64,000 bases of DNA from Rhipicephalus microplus (Eukaryota > Arthropoda > Arachnida > Ixodida > Ixodidae), in NCBI RefSeq assembly GCF_043290135.1, contig NC_134707.1, forward strand, positions 73,288,508-73,352,507, in the 5' to 3' direction. Shown here piece after piece: positions 46,890 to 57,182 of the stretch. Below the pieces are notes generated by a model. That model did no database searches, was not told where the DNA came from, and saw only the letters and a list, made by a program, of their open reading frames with translations. Every line of letters starts with the position of its first letter. The stretch's first letter is position 1. The position numbers and the translations under genes are program-made.

Positions 46890-47518
46890 TGTGAGCCCTA
46901 CTTAACTCAGAAACAGCGGGAACGCTTCCTTGAGCTGCTAGCCGAGCTCTACGAGTGTTTTGCATTAGCCTCAAAAGTTGGCCGGACATCCTTTACGAAG
47001 CACCGAATCATCACAGACAACACGGCAAGACCGATTCATCAAAATCTATGCCGTGTGGCTCCAAAAGAACCAGAAGTGATAAAACAGCAGGTAACAAAAA
47101 TGCTTGAAGACGACGTGATGCAACAGTCAAAGAGCCTTCGGGCGTCGCCTGTTGTTCTGGTCAAGACAGACGGAGCCTGCGTTTCCGTGTGGACTATCGA
47201 AAGGTAAGTGAGGGGACAAAAAGACCCGCTTCCCCGCATAGTTGATTCGATCGGCAGGTTTCGAATTGCACGTTATTTCTCTTCCGTGGACTTAAAAACT
47301 GGATATTGGCAAACTGAAGTCGATCCCAGGGATCATGGAAGAAGTGCTTTCGTGACGTCAAAAGGACTGCACAAATTTAAGGTTTTACCATTTGGCCTGT
47401 TCTTCGCGCCTGCTACTTTCCAGTGTCTCATGAATATTGTGCTCTCTGGGCTTAAATAGAGAATCCGCATAGTATACCTAGACGACATCATTGTGTTTTT
47501 GCGACGTTCGACGAACAG
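46890..47518 (+). pseudogene. Gypsy reverse transcriptase, cut by the BEL insertion
   Basis: Has the pre-RT segment FLELLAELYECFALASKVGR, then SSVDLKTGYWQTEVDP, LPFGLFFAPATFQCLMN, a stop near 47457 and the catalytic YLDDIIVF at about 47477-47500. The frame is cut at 47518 in the sequence AACAG, which is repeated at 62950-62954. The same domain resumes there. Confidence 0.85.
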
Positions 47519-47688
47519 TGTTACGAAACGACTGGCTTCGAAACCATAAAAGAAAACGCAACTTTATTCTGCGGTCATGGCGAACTACCTGTTTTGCCGT
47601 CCCTCGCGAGCTCTGTGTCCTCGGCTTTCTCTTCTTCCTTCCCGGTGTCGCAAGATCAGGTTGTTCGATTCTGGTTCATTTTTCAACA
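47519..47688 (-). mobile_element. 3' LTR of the BEL/Pao element
   Basis: Collinear with 62789-62949, including TGTTTTGCCGT.CCTCGCGAG and CGGCTTTCTCTT. On the minus strand it carries AATAAA (near 47566). About nine extra bases compared with the other LTR. Confidence 0.8.
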
Positions 47689-47699
47689 GCAGCCGGGGC

Positions 47700-48994
47700 G
47701 GGTCAAGGTGAATCGGAGGCTTCGAGCAAGCACATCTTTCGCACAGGGCGATTCACAACTGAACCGTTATCGAGACGGATGGAGCAAGCGCGCACACTGT
47801 TATCTTTCCCTAACAATAGCTCAAGCACTCCGCCCAGTTTCTATGACGTCGCTGGTGTCGCGTCTTCTTGCAAGAGCACTACATCACCAACTCGGAGCTT
47901 TGCTGTTGGGCATGTGGAGCAATCATGTGCCGACCGCAGCAATAGCAGTTACGCTCGTTTGCACCTCTTTCAATGTTCCCCTTTTTGACGTTGACGATGA
48001 TGAGCCTTCAGTTTCACATCAACAGAATACGTGAGGATCTGACGGGCACTGTTGTGGCAATGGCGTGCTGCGTTTACCCAGACGGAAATGGGATGGAGAA
48101 AATGGCTGTACCTCGTTAGGCTTACTTCCACGGTAGGTGAACGGCCTGCTGTTGATCGCAGCTTCAACCTCACACAGCACCGTTGTGAGGCCTTCCACGT
48201 TAAGACTACTGCGTCCAAGTGAATTCTTGAGCGCGGTTTTTGTCGTAGGAATGAGGTGCTCATACAATCCACCCCACCATGAAGCGCGTTCTGAGATAAA
48301 CTTCCATTGTATTCTGATCACGGCGTACTCGCGAAGAGCAGTTAGCTCAGATACAAACCATCTAGCACAACTCCAAAACAGCAGGGCGTTGTCAGAGTAC
48401 ACAATCGAGGGTACACCACAGCGTGCGACGAAACGACGAACGCAAGCAAATTGTGACAGTGGTCATGTCTCATGTTAGGTCAAGGTGGGTGGCACGTGTG
48501 ACGGCGCACCAAAACAAAACTAAGTCCTACTTGGACCGCTTGCTGATTTCGCGTACAGCGGCCCACAGTAATCAAGCCAAATGAGCGTGAAGGGGCTGGT
48601 CTCCGCAATTTTTTCGTGAGGAAGTTAGGCTACGGGTGCTGTGTTTGCTGTAGTTTTCCAACTTTTGTACATTATAAACTGACAAATAATTGTCTTCATG
48701 ATTTGGCACCCTCTAACCAGAAACGCTCTCGAAGCTCAGTGAGGGTTCATTAAGCACGACCATAGATCGTATGCATATGTGCTACCGATACAAGCAAGCT
48801 GGTGAGCTTATGGTCGCTTGATAATAACATGGGGTGATCAATGCCCTGTTCAGCGTGCAGCTCTTGCAGTCGCCCACCGATGCGAAGTAGGCCATCCTCA
48901 TTCAAAAACGGGCACAAACGAAGTACAGGGGATGCTTAAGGTAACGACAGACCGTCCTGCAGCACTTGGACCTCGCTTGGGAACGAGTCTTCCT
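47700..48994 (-). pseudogene. BEL/Pao integrase and C terminus
   Basis: From high to low coordinates: a GLLRIGGRLQELHAEQG segment (about 48870-48920), which is the zinc-finger-side motif of BEL integrases; then SDNALLF near 48390, WWGGLYEHLIPTTKTALKN and VEAAINSRPFTY (48150-48290); then a C-terminal part near 47720-47900 with VLELLLGKDNSVRACSIRL. Stops and shifts occur between these. The segment is cut at 48994 by the DNA element. Confidence 0.8.
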
Positions 48995-49254
48995 CACTCT
49001 AAAAAAAAAAGGAAGCGAGAATGGAGAAACGGGCTCCGTTCCTCCTTCGGCGCAGCGACTTCCTCCCTTTCGGACGCTTTACCCATCGCGCCCTCTCGCA
49101 GCAAGGACCAAAGGAGCAACGTTCCTCCTTCAGCGTTCAAGTTTCTCCTCAATCACGGGGGTCTTGCTCACGCGCATGCGCACGCCAAGCCTATAGCCGC
49201 CCGCGGCCAGTCGCGAGCGATTGCTTTCACCTAAGATTGTTGTAAGCAATGCAG

Positions 49255-50435
49255 AAATGACGTTTTCTTTTGTTTTATTAGTATAGAGTAAAAGCCTCTT
49301 TTTTTTTATCGCCAGGCACTCGCACGATGCTCCGCACACTTCCATGTGTGTCTCGTGTTGTTTCATACTACCAATTTGTCACGAATACAAGGAGCTCTGC
49401 TTCCCAACCAGTCTTGCTTTATCGATTACCTTAGAGTGTAAAAAAAATAATGATTTTTTTCGGTGTCGACCTACTTGGTAAGCCCACGCATTTTTAATTT
49501 CGCACGGCACCAACACCACTCATGAATTCAACGAGGCGCGCAAAAAAGCATCACACTTATTTTTTCATTAGTGTAGGAAACCTGATACCACTCTACATTC
49601 CATGCGTGAAAGTACGATCATATACAATTGATAGAGTTATACGTGCCACTACCACCATATGGATGTTCTTTGCAGTTTACCCCCATTCGAATACGGCCGC
49701 CGTGGCCGGAAGTCGAACCTGCGTCCATCAGCATAGTCACACGACACCCAATAAGGCTATGCTACCCCGGCAGGTGAAAGCACAAAGGGAAACAGGCTGC
49801 GAAGTTTCACCGAGCGTTTATTCGCCAGACTAGATTACAACCATCAGAAACTTTTTAAACATCATCATAACTAAACTTTTGTGAAAAGTGAACCAATGAC
49901 TTCTGTAGGTTAAACCAAATTCTCAATCGCATTCGTTTTGAATTGCCCATGCCAGCACTGAGAATTAGGAAGGAATTATGCACGCGAGCAGTATGTCTTT
50001 CTCGTCCATGATTCTCCTTTGTCGTGAGAAACTCAACACAAAATGCACTTCTAGTAGCAGCTGTACACAGCAAGTAAGTACTAACGCTCACTCACCTTTG
50101 TGAAAAGAGTATTCCGAATCCAGAGTAATAACCACCACAGCCACAGCGCTAACAACAAAATTGTGGCGCGCACTATGATTGCAAGTTGACACGCGAGGCG
50201 AATCGCGAGAGGCATCTGAAGCAGATAAGTATGCTGGCACAACATTCTATAAAGTTCTAGTAAACTTGCGCACTGCAGCGATAGTTCCTCCACTCAAGTA
50301 TGAGAGCTACCGCGAGGCCAACAGCCACTGTCATGGCTCACGAAAAAATACCGTCGGATGCGAGGTCATCGCTTATTTATCTCGCAAGACCCGCGTTGTA
50401 ACGTACGTATACACTGCTAGGACGGCCGTTACCGC
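49255..50435. other. internal DNA of the CACTA/CMC-like element
   Basis: No coding region. Holds a tRNA-like SINE fragment at 49679-49775 and otherwise anonymous sequence. Confidence 0.4.
49679..49775 (-). mobile_element. tRNA-derived SINE fragment of a second family
   Basis: Read on the minus strand: CCTGCCGGGGTAGCATAGCC at the head, a B-box-like CAGGTTCGACTTCCGG, then CCACGGCGGCCGTATTCGAA. It differs from Ruka. No tail or duplication was found. Confidence 0.5.
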
Positions 50436-50449
50436 ATCAAAAACATTGT

Positions 50450-50687
50450 TGATTGATATGTGGGGTTTAACGTCCCAAAACCACTATATGATTACGAGAG
50501 ACGCCGTAGTGGAGGGCTCCGGAAATTTAGACCACCTGGGGTTCTTTAACGTGCACCCAAATCTGAGCACACGGGCCTACAACATTTCCGCCTCCATCGG
50601 AAATGCAGCCGCCGCAGCCGGGATTCGAACCCGCGCCCTGCGGGTCAGCAGCCGAGTACCTTAGCCACTAGACCACCGCGGCGGGGC
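50450..50687 (-). mobile_element. Ruka: Ruka-like SINE, full length
   Basis: TGATTGATATGTGGGGTTTA at the tail end, CGTGCACCCAAATCTGAGCA in the body and the B box GGGATTCGAACCC (reversed). A perfect 14-bp duplication ATCAAAAACATTGT flanks it (50436-50449, 50689-50702). A young-looking copy inside the DNA element. Confidence 0.9.
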
Positions 50688-50702
50688 AATCAAAAACATT
50701 GT

Positions 50703-51270
50703 CATTGAAGGGCTAGTGGTGTACTATATCCATGGCTAACGGCCACACTTGTGGTACGCACGTAAAAAGAATATAAGCAAACGTTAAGACGAAACAACTA
50801 AACGATGTCGACGTGACCACAGACCACCTACCACGACGGAAACGAAGTTTGGTCTGCATGCTGCGCCCTCTCCAAGTAAGAAGAAGAAAAAAAAACGTGA
50901 CCTCGGAAATGGCTAACGCGCGGCAAGTGTTTGCACTCTCAGAGGCTTCAAGAAAAAAAAAACGTAACTGTGGCAGTGGTGGACAGATGGCGCAGAATTC
51001 GAATTGCCGTGGGCATTCTAAGCACGGCTTGGGGCATCCGCCTTCGTGAAAACCTGATAAGCTCTAGTAATTATTCTGTTCATTATTGTGCAACCATTGA
51101 TTAACTAAGGTTTGCCTAAGCATCAGATACAATATATTTACGTGTGCGCATGTTGTGGTATTGATAAAAAACGTAAAAAAAGTGTAAGAAAACCTACTTG
51201 TAACCTGTGCCACTCAGGTCAGTTGAAATTCATCGCTATATAAGCTGGCGCGCTTTCATAGTAGAGTGTG
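50703..51270. other. internal DNA of the CACTA/CMC-like element
   Basis: Anonymous sequence between the SINE and the Tx1-like LINE. No coding region recognised. Confidence 0.4.
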
Positions 51271-51324
51271 AGTAAACACGTCGAGGTCATTCTGCTTCTG
51301 GACGCCGGTTGGTGCGGACGCAGG

Positions 51325-52608
51325 ATGGAAAGCTCGTCCCGAGCAGCGACAGCGGCTGACGCCGGCCGCGGTACAGCGTCTCCCCTCGTTCCAAAGGACT
51401 ACAGGATTATTCTGCCTTCGTTGCCATCAGGTGAAGCGATGCGTCGACCAGTAGCTCTACACTGCGACGTCAGCGGCCGACCGTACCGCATCGACGACTT
51501 CAGGAAACCTCTCAAAGATTTAAACGTCATACAGCAAGTAAGTGGCATCGGAGCATATCAGATGTCGCACGTGTCGCTATTGAACATGAAGACCGTGGAA
51601 GCAAAGAAAGCGCTGACAGACGCAATTGTTCTTAAAGTTAAATACCGGGCATGTCTCGTCATTGACTCGACGCGGCAAGAGGTTAAAATGAAATTGCACT
51701 GGCTAGCGTTCGATGTTACAAAAGACGCCATTCGACGTGCCTTTTATGAATACGGCGACGTCAAGGAGGTGACCGATGACCGATGGAGAGTCGAGGATTT
51801 CGAAGGAGTTGAATCGACCACTCGTGTAATACGCATGCAACTACGAGATGGCGTTTCTGTGGATCAACGGCCCCATCAGGTGCGTATTGGCAGCAGTACG
51901 GCACTGGTCGTGGTGCCGGGAAGACCGCCTTTGTTCTTGCGGTGCCGAAGTACGGGGCATATGCGACGCGATTGTAAGGTCCCAAAGTGCAGCGAATGCC
52001 ACTCTTTCGGTCATGAGCAGGACGAGTGTAACCGTTCATATGCACGAGCTGCAAGGCGACGACCAGAGACTCAACAGAGTGAACTTCTCATGGATGAGGA
52101 GGAATCGGAACAAGCGTCTTTGCCTGCGACGCCACAGAAGCAGACGACATCGGACGACACGCCGGTGCTGTGGAAAAGCAAGCAAGTTTCTTCAGCCCCG
52201 GATACGAACGCCGAACGAAAGATGGGAAGTCAAGCGGCCCCAACGACTAGCGAACAGACGCGTCCTGCGTCTGCGATGCACGCCGCGTCGCAGCTGCAAG
52301 CAACGCGCCCTGAAACGCCGGCGTCCCAGGCCAACGCTGCTTCGACTCCTCTAAACTCGGCTTCACAGTACTCTTTGGCGAACAAAACACACGAAAATGA
52401 GGATTTGCCTAGTGATCTGGATACCTTAAGCATGGAATTAGAATCGGCGTCTACAAAACGCCGTCGCGATTCAGACGACGGTGCTCAAGTAGACGAAACG
52501 CAAGTAAAGTCGGAAGTGCAGTGGAAGGTGGTCAGTGGAGGCAAGAAACGAAACGCTGCCCGACAACGGTCGTCATCGCTCAAACGCGACGATGGCCGCT
52601 CAAACTAA
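51325..52608 (+). CDS. Tx1-like LINE ORF1 protein (nucleic-acid binding)
   Basis: About 427 residues from ATG 51325, the first ATG inside the element; the frame is open upstream through the target duplication, which cannot be part of the element. The N-terminal half has an RNA-recognition-like segment with LHWLAFDVTKDAIRRAF and YGDVKEV. It is followed by FLRCRSTGHMRRDC, a zinc knuckle whose first Cys reads Phe, and CSECHSFGHEQDEC, an intact CX2CX4HX4C knuckle (near 51985-52027). The C-terminal third is low-complexity, rich in Ala, Ser, Thr and Gln, with a basic end. It overlaps ORF2 by 17 bases. The protein would coat the element RNA. No stops. Confidence 0.85.
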   Translation: MESSSRAATAADAGRGTASPLVPKDYRIILPSLPSGEAMRRPVALHCDVSGRPYRIDDFRKPLKDLNVIQQVSGIGAYQMSHVSLLNMKTVEAKKALTDAIVLKVKYRACLVIDSTRQEVKMKLHWLAFDVTKDAIRRAFYEYGDVKEVTDDRWRVEDFEGVESTTRVIRMQLRDGVSVDQRPHQVRIGSSTALVVVPGRPPLFLRCRSTGHMRRDCKVPKCSECHSFGHEQDECNRSYARAARRRPETQQSELLMDEEESEQASLPATPQKQTTSDDTPVLWKSKQVSSAPDTNAERKMGSQAAPTTSEQTRPASAMHAASQLQATRPETPASQANAASTPLNSASQYSLANKTHENEDLPSDLDTLSMELESASTKRRRDSDDGAQVDETQVKSEVQWKVVSGGKKRNAARQRSSSLKRDDGRSN

Positions 52609-55600
52609 AGGTGAACAACATGGATCCACCCTGGACGACGAGAGCCCAATAAGTGAACGTGCAGGGCTCTCAGCTTGGACCCGCTCACCGATCACGTCGC
52701 TGAGCGGGTTCGTGAAAGCAGCGACGCTCAATGTACGAGGACTGGCTTCCAGGAAGAAACAGACTCAGCTCTACAGACTAGCCATGGACCAAGACCTGTA
52801 CATTATTGCAGTTCAGGAAACCAAAGTGGAGAGCGTGGACGCCACCGAGAGCCTACTGCAACGTTTCACCGGACGCTACACCGCCAGCGTCAGTCATGCA
52901 GTTAGTAGGTCGTCAGGGTGTGTGATCTTTGTGCGGAATAGTTTAGGTGCCAGTGTCCAAAACGTCACGTCTGACTCATCCGGAAGGTTTGTTGTATGGG
53001 ATTTGACCTTCTTTTCTCTTAATTGGCGAGTGATTTGTTTATATGCACCTCTTAAAGTTGATGAACGGTGTGTAACATTCGACGAAATTTGTACTTATTG
53101 TGAATGCGATCGCATAGTCATCCTTATGGGAGATTTTAATTGTGTGATCAGTGCCGATGATAAAACAAGTACATCCAATTTCAACGACTCAAGCACAGTC
53201 GCGTTAACGAATCTAATTTCTGACTTAGACCTTGAGGATGTTGCAGAGTGTATTGGTAAAGGACCGACACTGTATACGCATTTCCAAGGCTCCAGTCATG
53301 CGTGCCTAGATAGGGCCTACGTATCACTGGATTTAATTCCGATTATCAGTGAGTACAATGTCCTCCCTATTTCATTTAGTGATCATTGCTTAGTATCATT
53401 TGTAATAGGTAAAAGAAATAGACGTAGACCAGTATTTAACTGGGACACGTGGAAGCTGAATTCTAATCTCTTGGAAGATGAAAAATTTATGGACACTGTT
53501 TGAGAGGCGTTGGCAAACATAGATAGTGGAGACCAAAAATACGGAGTGAAGTGGGAACAATTTAAACAGAATATAAAGTTGATAGCTATAGAACGCTCAT
53601 GTGTAATAAAACACAGAAAGAGTGAAGAAGAAAGAACCCTACGTTTAAATCTCAAAGAACTGCTAGCAGAGGACAGCAACACGCCAGGCTTATTCACAAA
53701 TGATATAAGGTCAGTAAAGTTCAAATTGGAACAAATTGATGAGGAGAAGTATCGTGATGCACAAATAAGGGCAAGGGCAGAGAAAATGACCGTAGGAGAG
53801 AAACCGACCAAAAGAATGCTTGGTCTCGAAAAACGAAACGCTCAGCGGAATGTTATACATCAGATTGAATACATGGGTAACGTTACAAGTGAACAAAGAT
53901 ATATAGAGGATGCTTTCAACGAGTACTACACCACTTTATTTGATAAATGTAAAGTAAATGTAGATGAATTCAAGAATGAATTTTTAGAAATAATGCCAAA
54001 GGTTGAGGACTGCAGGAAAGACAGCCTAGAATGTCCTATTTCTGAACCGGAAGTAACAAAAGCAATCATTGCCCTCCATTTGGGAAAGTCCCCAGGACCT
54101 GATGGCTTAACAGCCGCATTTTATAAGGAATTCAAACACGAACTAGCACCGATCCTGGCAGCGGTTTTTAACGAAGCCTTAGACATAAAGACTCTGCCAC
54201 CTTCTTTTCTGCTATCTCATACTATTTTAATTCCAAAAACTGAGGACGCAGTTAAATTACGTGAAGTGAAATTGTACAGGCCAATCAGTCTCTCAAATAT
54301 CGACTACAAGATTTTGATGAAAGTGCTAGCAAGGAGACTGCAGACAGTTATTAATAACATTGTAGGCGACCACCAGACATGTGAGATTAAAAGGCGCACT
54401 ATATTCACAAACATTCACAAGGCACGAAGTGTATTGGAGTGCTGCGATGTCACAAATGATCACATCGCGATGATCCAGATAGATTTAGAAAAAGCATTTG
54501 ACCGAGTACCGCACGAAATTCTTTTTCTTTTGTTAGACAATGTCAATGTTGGCAAAGTAATTCGAGATACAGTTCGAATGGCATATACTGGATGTAAAAC
54601 TCGGCTAATCATCAACAAAGTTCTTGGGAAACGAATTAATGTCAGACGTTCTGTACGACAAGGCTGCCCTTTGTCTTCCCTCCTATTTTCAATTTATATA
54701 GAGTCATTTTGCCAAAAAGTCATGAAAAGCAATAACATAGTGGGGTACAAACTACAAGAAGCTGAAGTACGGGTACTGGCATACGCAGATGATATAGCTG
54801 TGTTTTGTAAAGATTATGATGGTATCGCTGAAACCATAAAAATTGTGAACCTTTATTGTAATGCAAGTGGTAGTTTGGTAAACTGGAGCAAGTGCCTGGG
54901 TTACTGGCACGGCGAATGGCCTGTGACTCCACAATTTGTGGCTGGTATTTCATGGACTATACTCCGGTACGATACCTAGGTGTGCCATTAGAATATTATT
55001 GTGACAGTGAACCGTACTGGCGGCGTCAGGCCGTCGAGCTACGAGAAAAAGCTGAACAACTCAATGGTTTCCAGCTATCAATTTTCGCCAGAGCGACATT
55101 TTGTAACGTATTTTTAGTCAGTAAGCTCTGGTATGTCCTTCAGGTGATGCATTGTTCACGTGTGAATCTACAGAAGCTTCATCGAATATTTGCTGTTTTC
55201 TTGTGGGGTTCTTCTTGGGAGCGAACAAGTAGAACTAACTTATTCAGACGGGTTCGCTCTGGAGGACTTGGTCTGTGTCATTTGTACCTTCGTCAGTTAG
55301 TTAATCGGTTTATGTTTTTCCGAAATAATCGAGACCCATTCATACGTACTGTTATACAGCTTAGGCTTGGAAGACGGTTGCCAGAATTTGTGGTAGCATC
55401 TGTTCACATGAAGGCAAGTATTAGAGGTTTCTTAAAAGAAGTTGTTGATTCATGTCTCTTTCTAAAAACGCGTTTTTAATTGGAATACCTCAGTACGGTT
55501 TCGCGTAAAAAGCTATACAAAGATTTAGTAGAAACAGTTCTTCCTGTTCCCCTATATAGAGCATTATACCGTGTAGGCCCAGGCCAAAATGTCTTAAGCC

Positions 55601-56085
55601 GTGTAAAAAAAATGGAGGTAACACCTGGAGCGAAATCCTTTTTCTTTAAGTTACACACTGGGACCTTGCCCGTGAAAACATGGATGCAAGAAAAAGGCTT
55701 ATTCGTTCCTTGGGGTGTTGATTGCCTTCTCTGCAAAAAGCCGGAAACAATTGAACAAGTTTTTCTGGACTGCTGGGATGCAGTCTTTTTCTGGGATGTT
55801 CTCCAAAGGACATTGAAAAAGGATCTGCCTCTCGATGCCTATGGCATCAGATTTCTACCAGTATCAAATGAAGAAGGAATACCTTTCGACCTAGTTATGT
55901 TACTGGGCCTGCACGGTATGTGGCAATCTAGAATGGCGGTGCGCCATGCTGATGTTAATGCACGTCCGGTTAGGCAATATTTCTTTCAATCTGTCTGTTC
56001 GTTCGTGGAAGCACAAAAGGTTCAACAAGAGGTGCCCGAATGGCTTCATCAAGTAGAAAGCCTTCTACAGATGAAGGAATTTTAA
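52592..56085 (+). pseudogene. Tx1-like LINE ORF2 (endonuclease-reverse transcriptase), three lesions
   Basis: ATG at 52592. The endonuclease has ATLNVRGL, IIAVQETKVES, VILMGDFNCVIS (near 53120) and ISFSDHCLVSF. An in-frame TGA lies at 53501-53503. The RT follows in the same frame with LYRPISLSNIDYKI (near 54274), MIQIDLEKAFDRVPHE, VRQGCPLSSLLFSIY and the catalytic AYADDIAVF (near 54780). A frameshift lies near 54955-54965, before the conserved PVRYLGVPLEYY. A TAA lies at 55477-55479, with the same frame going on to 56085. The C-terminal part has a cysteine cluster (CLLCKKPE...C) near 55728. No RNase H. Confidence 0.85.
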
Positions 56086-56215
56086 AGAGCCTGTTAAATA
56101 TGATGCTTTTTACCTCTTTTTTTGTTTCATGTTTCTACTTTGTTTGATGTATATATGTTTGTGAATGTTGTATGTAAACAGGCAGTAAAGAAAAAAAAAG
56201 TAAATACGTCGAGGT

Positions 56216-57152
56216 GTGAGCCGTTGGTTTTGAATGGTTGAGTGTGCTCTTGTTGCGTACTTGTTAGCGTATACGCTAGTGTACTTATTGCGTACTATTT
56301 GTGTGCTATGTGACCATGTGTGCATGTGTAGCTATATGGATTGCATCAGCACATAATAGGCTTCGGTGTCCGTAAGTGGTCTTGAATGGGTTGATGCGTA
56401 AACAATCCGCAAGGGTGCCGTGATAGTGGGTAATAACAAGAAACGTCGCGACAGTCAACTTTTTTTTTGTTCAATCCCTTTGTTCAATCCTCACTTTGTT
56501 CAATCCCTTTGTTCAATCCCTCAAGATGGCGCCACCTACCACCTACTTCATTGCTATGACGCTCTCACACCTCCAGCCATATTTATACATCGTTGAACAT
56601 CTATCTATCAAAGCTGCACTATACGGATTCGGAATGATTTCGCTGCGATCGAGTGTACGGTTTGAAGGCACATCTCGTGACCTGCGGACCCGTAAGCGCA
56701 TGGATAACGTCGCTACACTATGTGAATCTGCGAGAAATAAATACAGCAAGCTTAGCATGCACTCTTCAGGTGAGGGCTCTGCAGAAACCGTGTCTTTCGG
56801 AGTGAACGTGGCTTCGCTGACCGAACAAAACGTACTTGCTCTGTCGTTCTCTTTCGCGATGTGTTCACCGCCACAGGTTCGTCTGCTTGTTTTTATAATA
56901 ATTTCGTTCAATATCAAGCTCAGCGGGACCGTTTTTTGTAACTTTCAGTGCCGTGTACTCCTTACCAGTCGAGAATCGTTTCATTTGCTAAGCCTACTCG
57001 CTTCGCCGGGGGGCAGCCATGTTGATTTTCATAAGGAGGAACGTGTTTCTCCGTGGATGAGGGAGCAACGTTTCTCTATTTGAAGACGAACATTGGGGAC
57101 ATCGCCGTTCCTCCCTAAATGGAGAGTACGTCACTCCATTTTTTTAAGAGTG
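56216..57152. other. right arm of the CACTA/CMC-like element
   Basis: Contains a tandem repeat (56465-56525) and, near the end, blocks with GTTCCTCC and GGAGTGACGTACTCTCCATT that echo the left arm (GGAGAAACGGGCTCCGTTCC). A 195-residue frame at 56496-57083 has no recognised domain and is probably chance. Confidence 0.45.
56465..56525. repeat. short tandem repeat, unit CTTTGTTCAATCC
   Basis: Four copies of a unit of about 13 bp, with one spacing variant. Confidence 0.8.
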
Positions 57153-57182
57153 CTGCATTATATGCAACCAATGGTGCTTAGC
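57153..57182 (-). pseudogene. 30-bp BEL/Pao scrap between two insertions
   Basis: On the minus strand it codes for AKHHWLHIMQ, a BEL RNase H-integrase linker. Its left side joins in frame to 48992 and downward, and its right side to 58751 and upward. It proves that the DNA element and the CR1-like LINE entered BEL independently, 30 bp apart. Confidence 0.7.

Larger units (their letters stand above)
51288..56198 (+). mobile_element. full-length Tx1/L1-like LINE
   Basis: A 4.9-kb element with ORF1 (51325-52608) and ORF2 (52592-56085), a short 3' UTR and an A-rich tail near 56186-56198. A 17-bp duplication with one mismatch flanks it (AGTAAACACGTCGAGGT at 51271-51287, AGTAAATACGTCGAGGT at 56199-56215). 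The start lies only 37 bp before the ORF1 ATG, so the copy is nearly or wholly full length. ORF2 has three lesions, so it is inactive but fairly recent. The clade is assigned from the wording of RT motifs and the zinc-knuckle ORF1. Confidence 0.85.
48995..57152. mobile_element. CACTA/CMC-like DNA transposon (non-autonomous), 8.2 kb with nested inserts
   Basis: Left end CACTCTAAAAAAAAAAGG, right end (reversed) CACTCTTAAAAAAATGG, and a 2-bp duplication CT (48993-48994, 57153-57154). Both borders were fixed by the BEL frame: taking out this interval plus one CT brings the BEL integrase back into one frame. CACTx ends with 2-3-bp duplications are typical of CACTA/CMC elements. Subtracting the Tx1-like LINE and the SINE leaves about 3 kb with no transposase that I can recognise. 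A second ACCTTAGAGTG at 49428-49438 could be the end of a smaller related element inside. Confidence 0.6.

Noticed and set aside
56496..57083. A 195-residue frame in the right arm of the DNA element as a transposase
   Set aside because: No DDE-type motif, zinc finger or other transposase feature is seen. It starts in a short tandem repeat.
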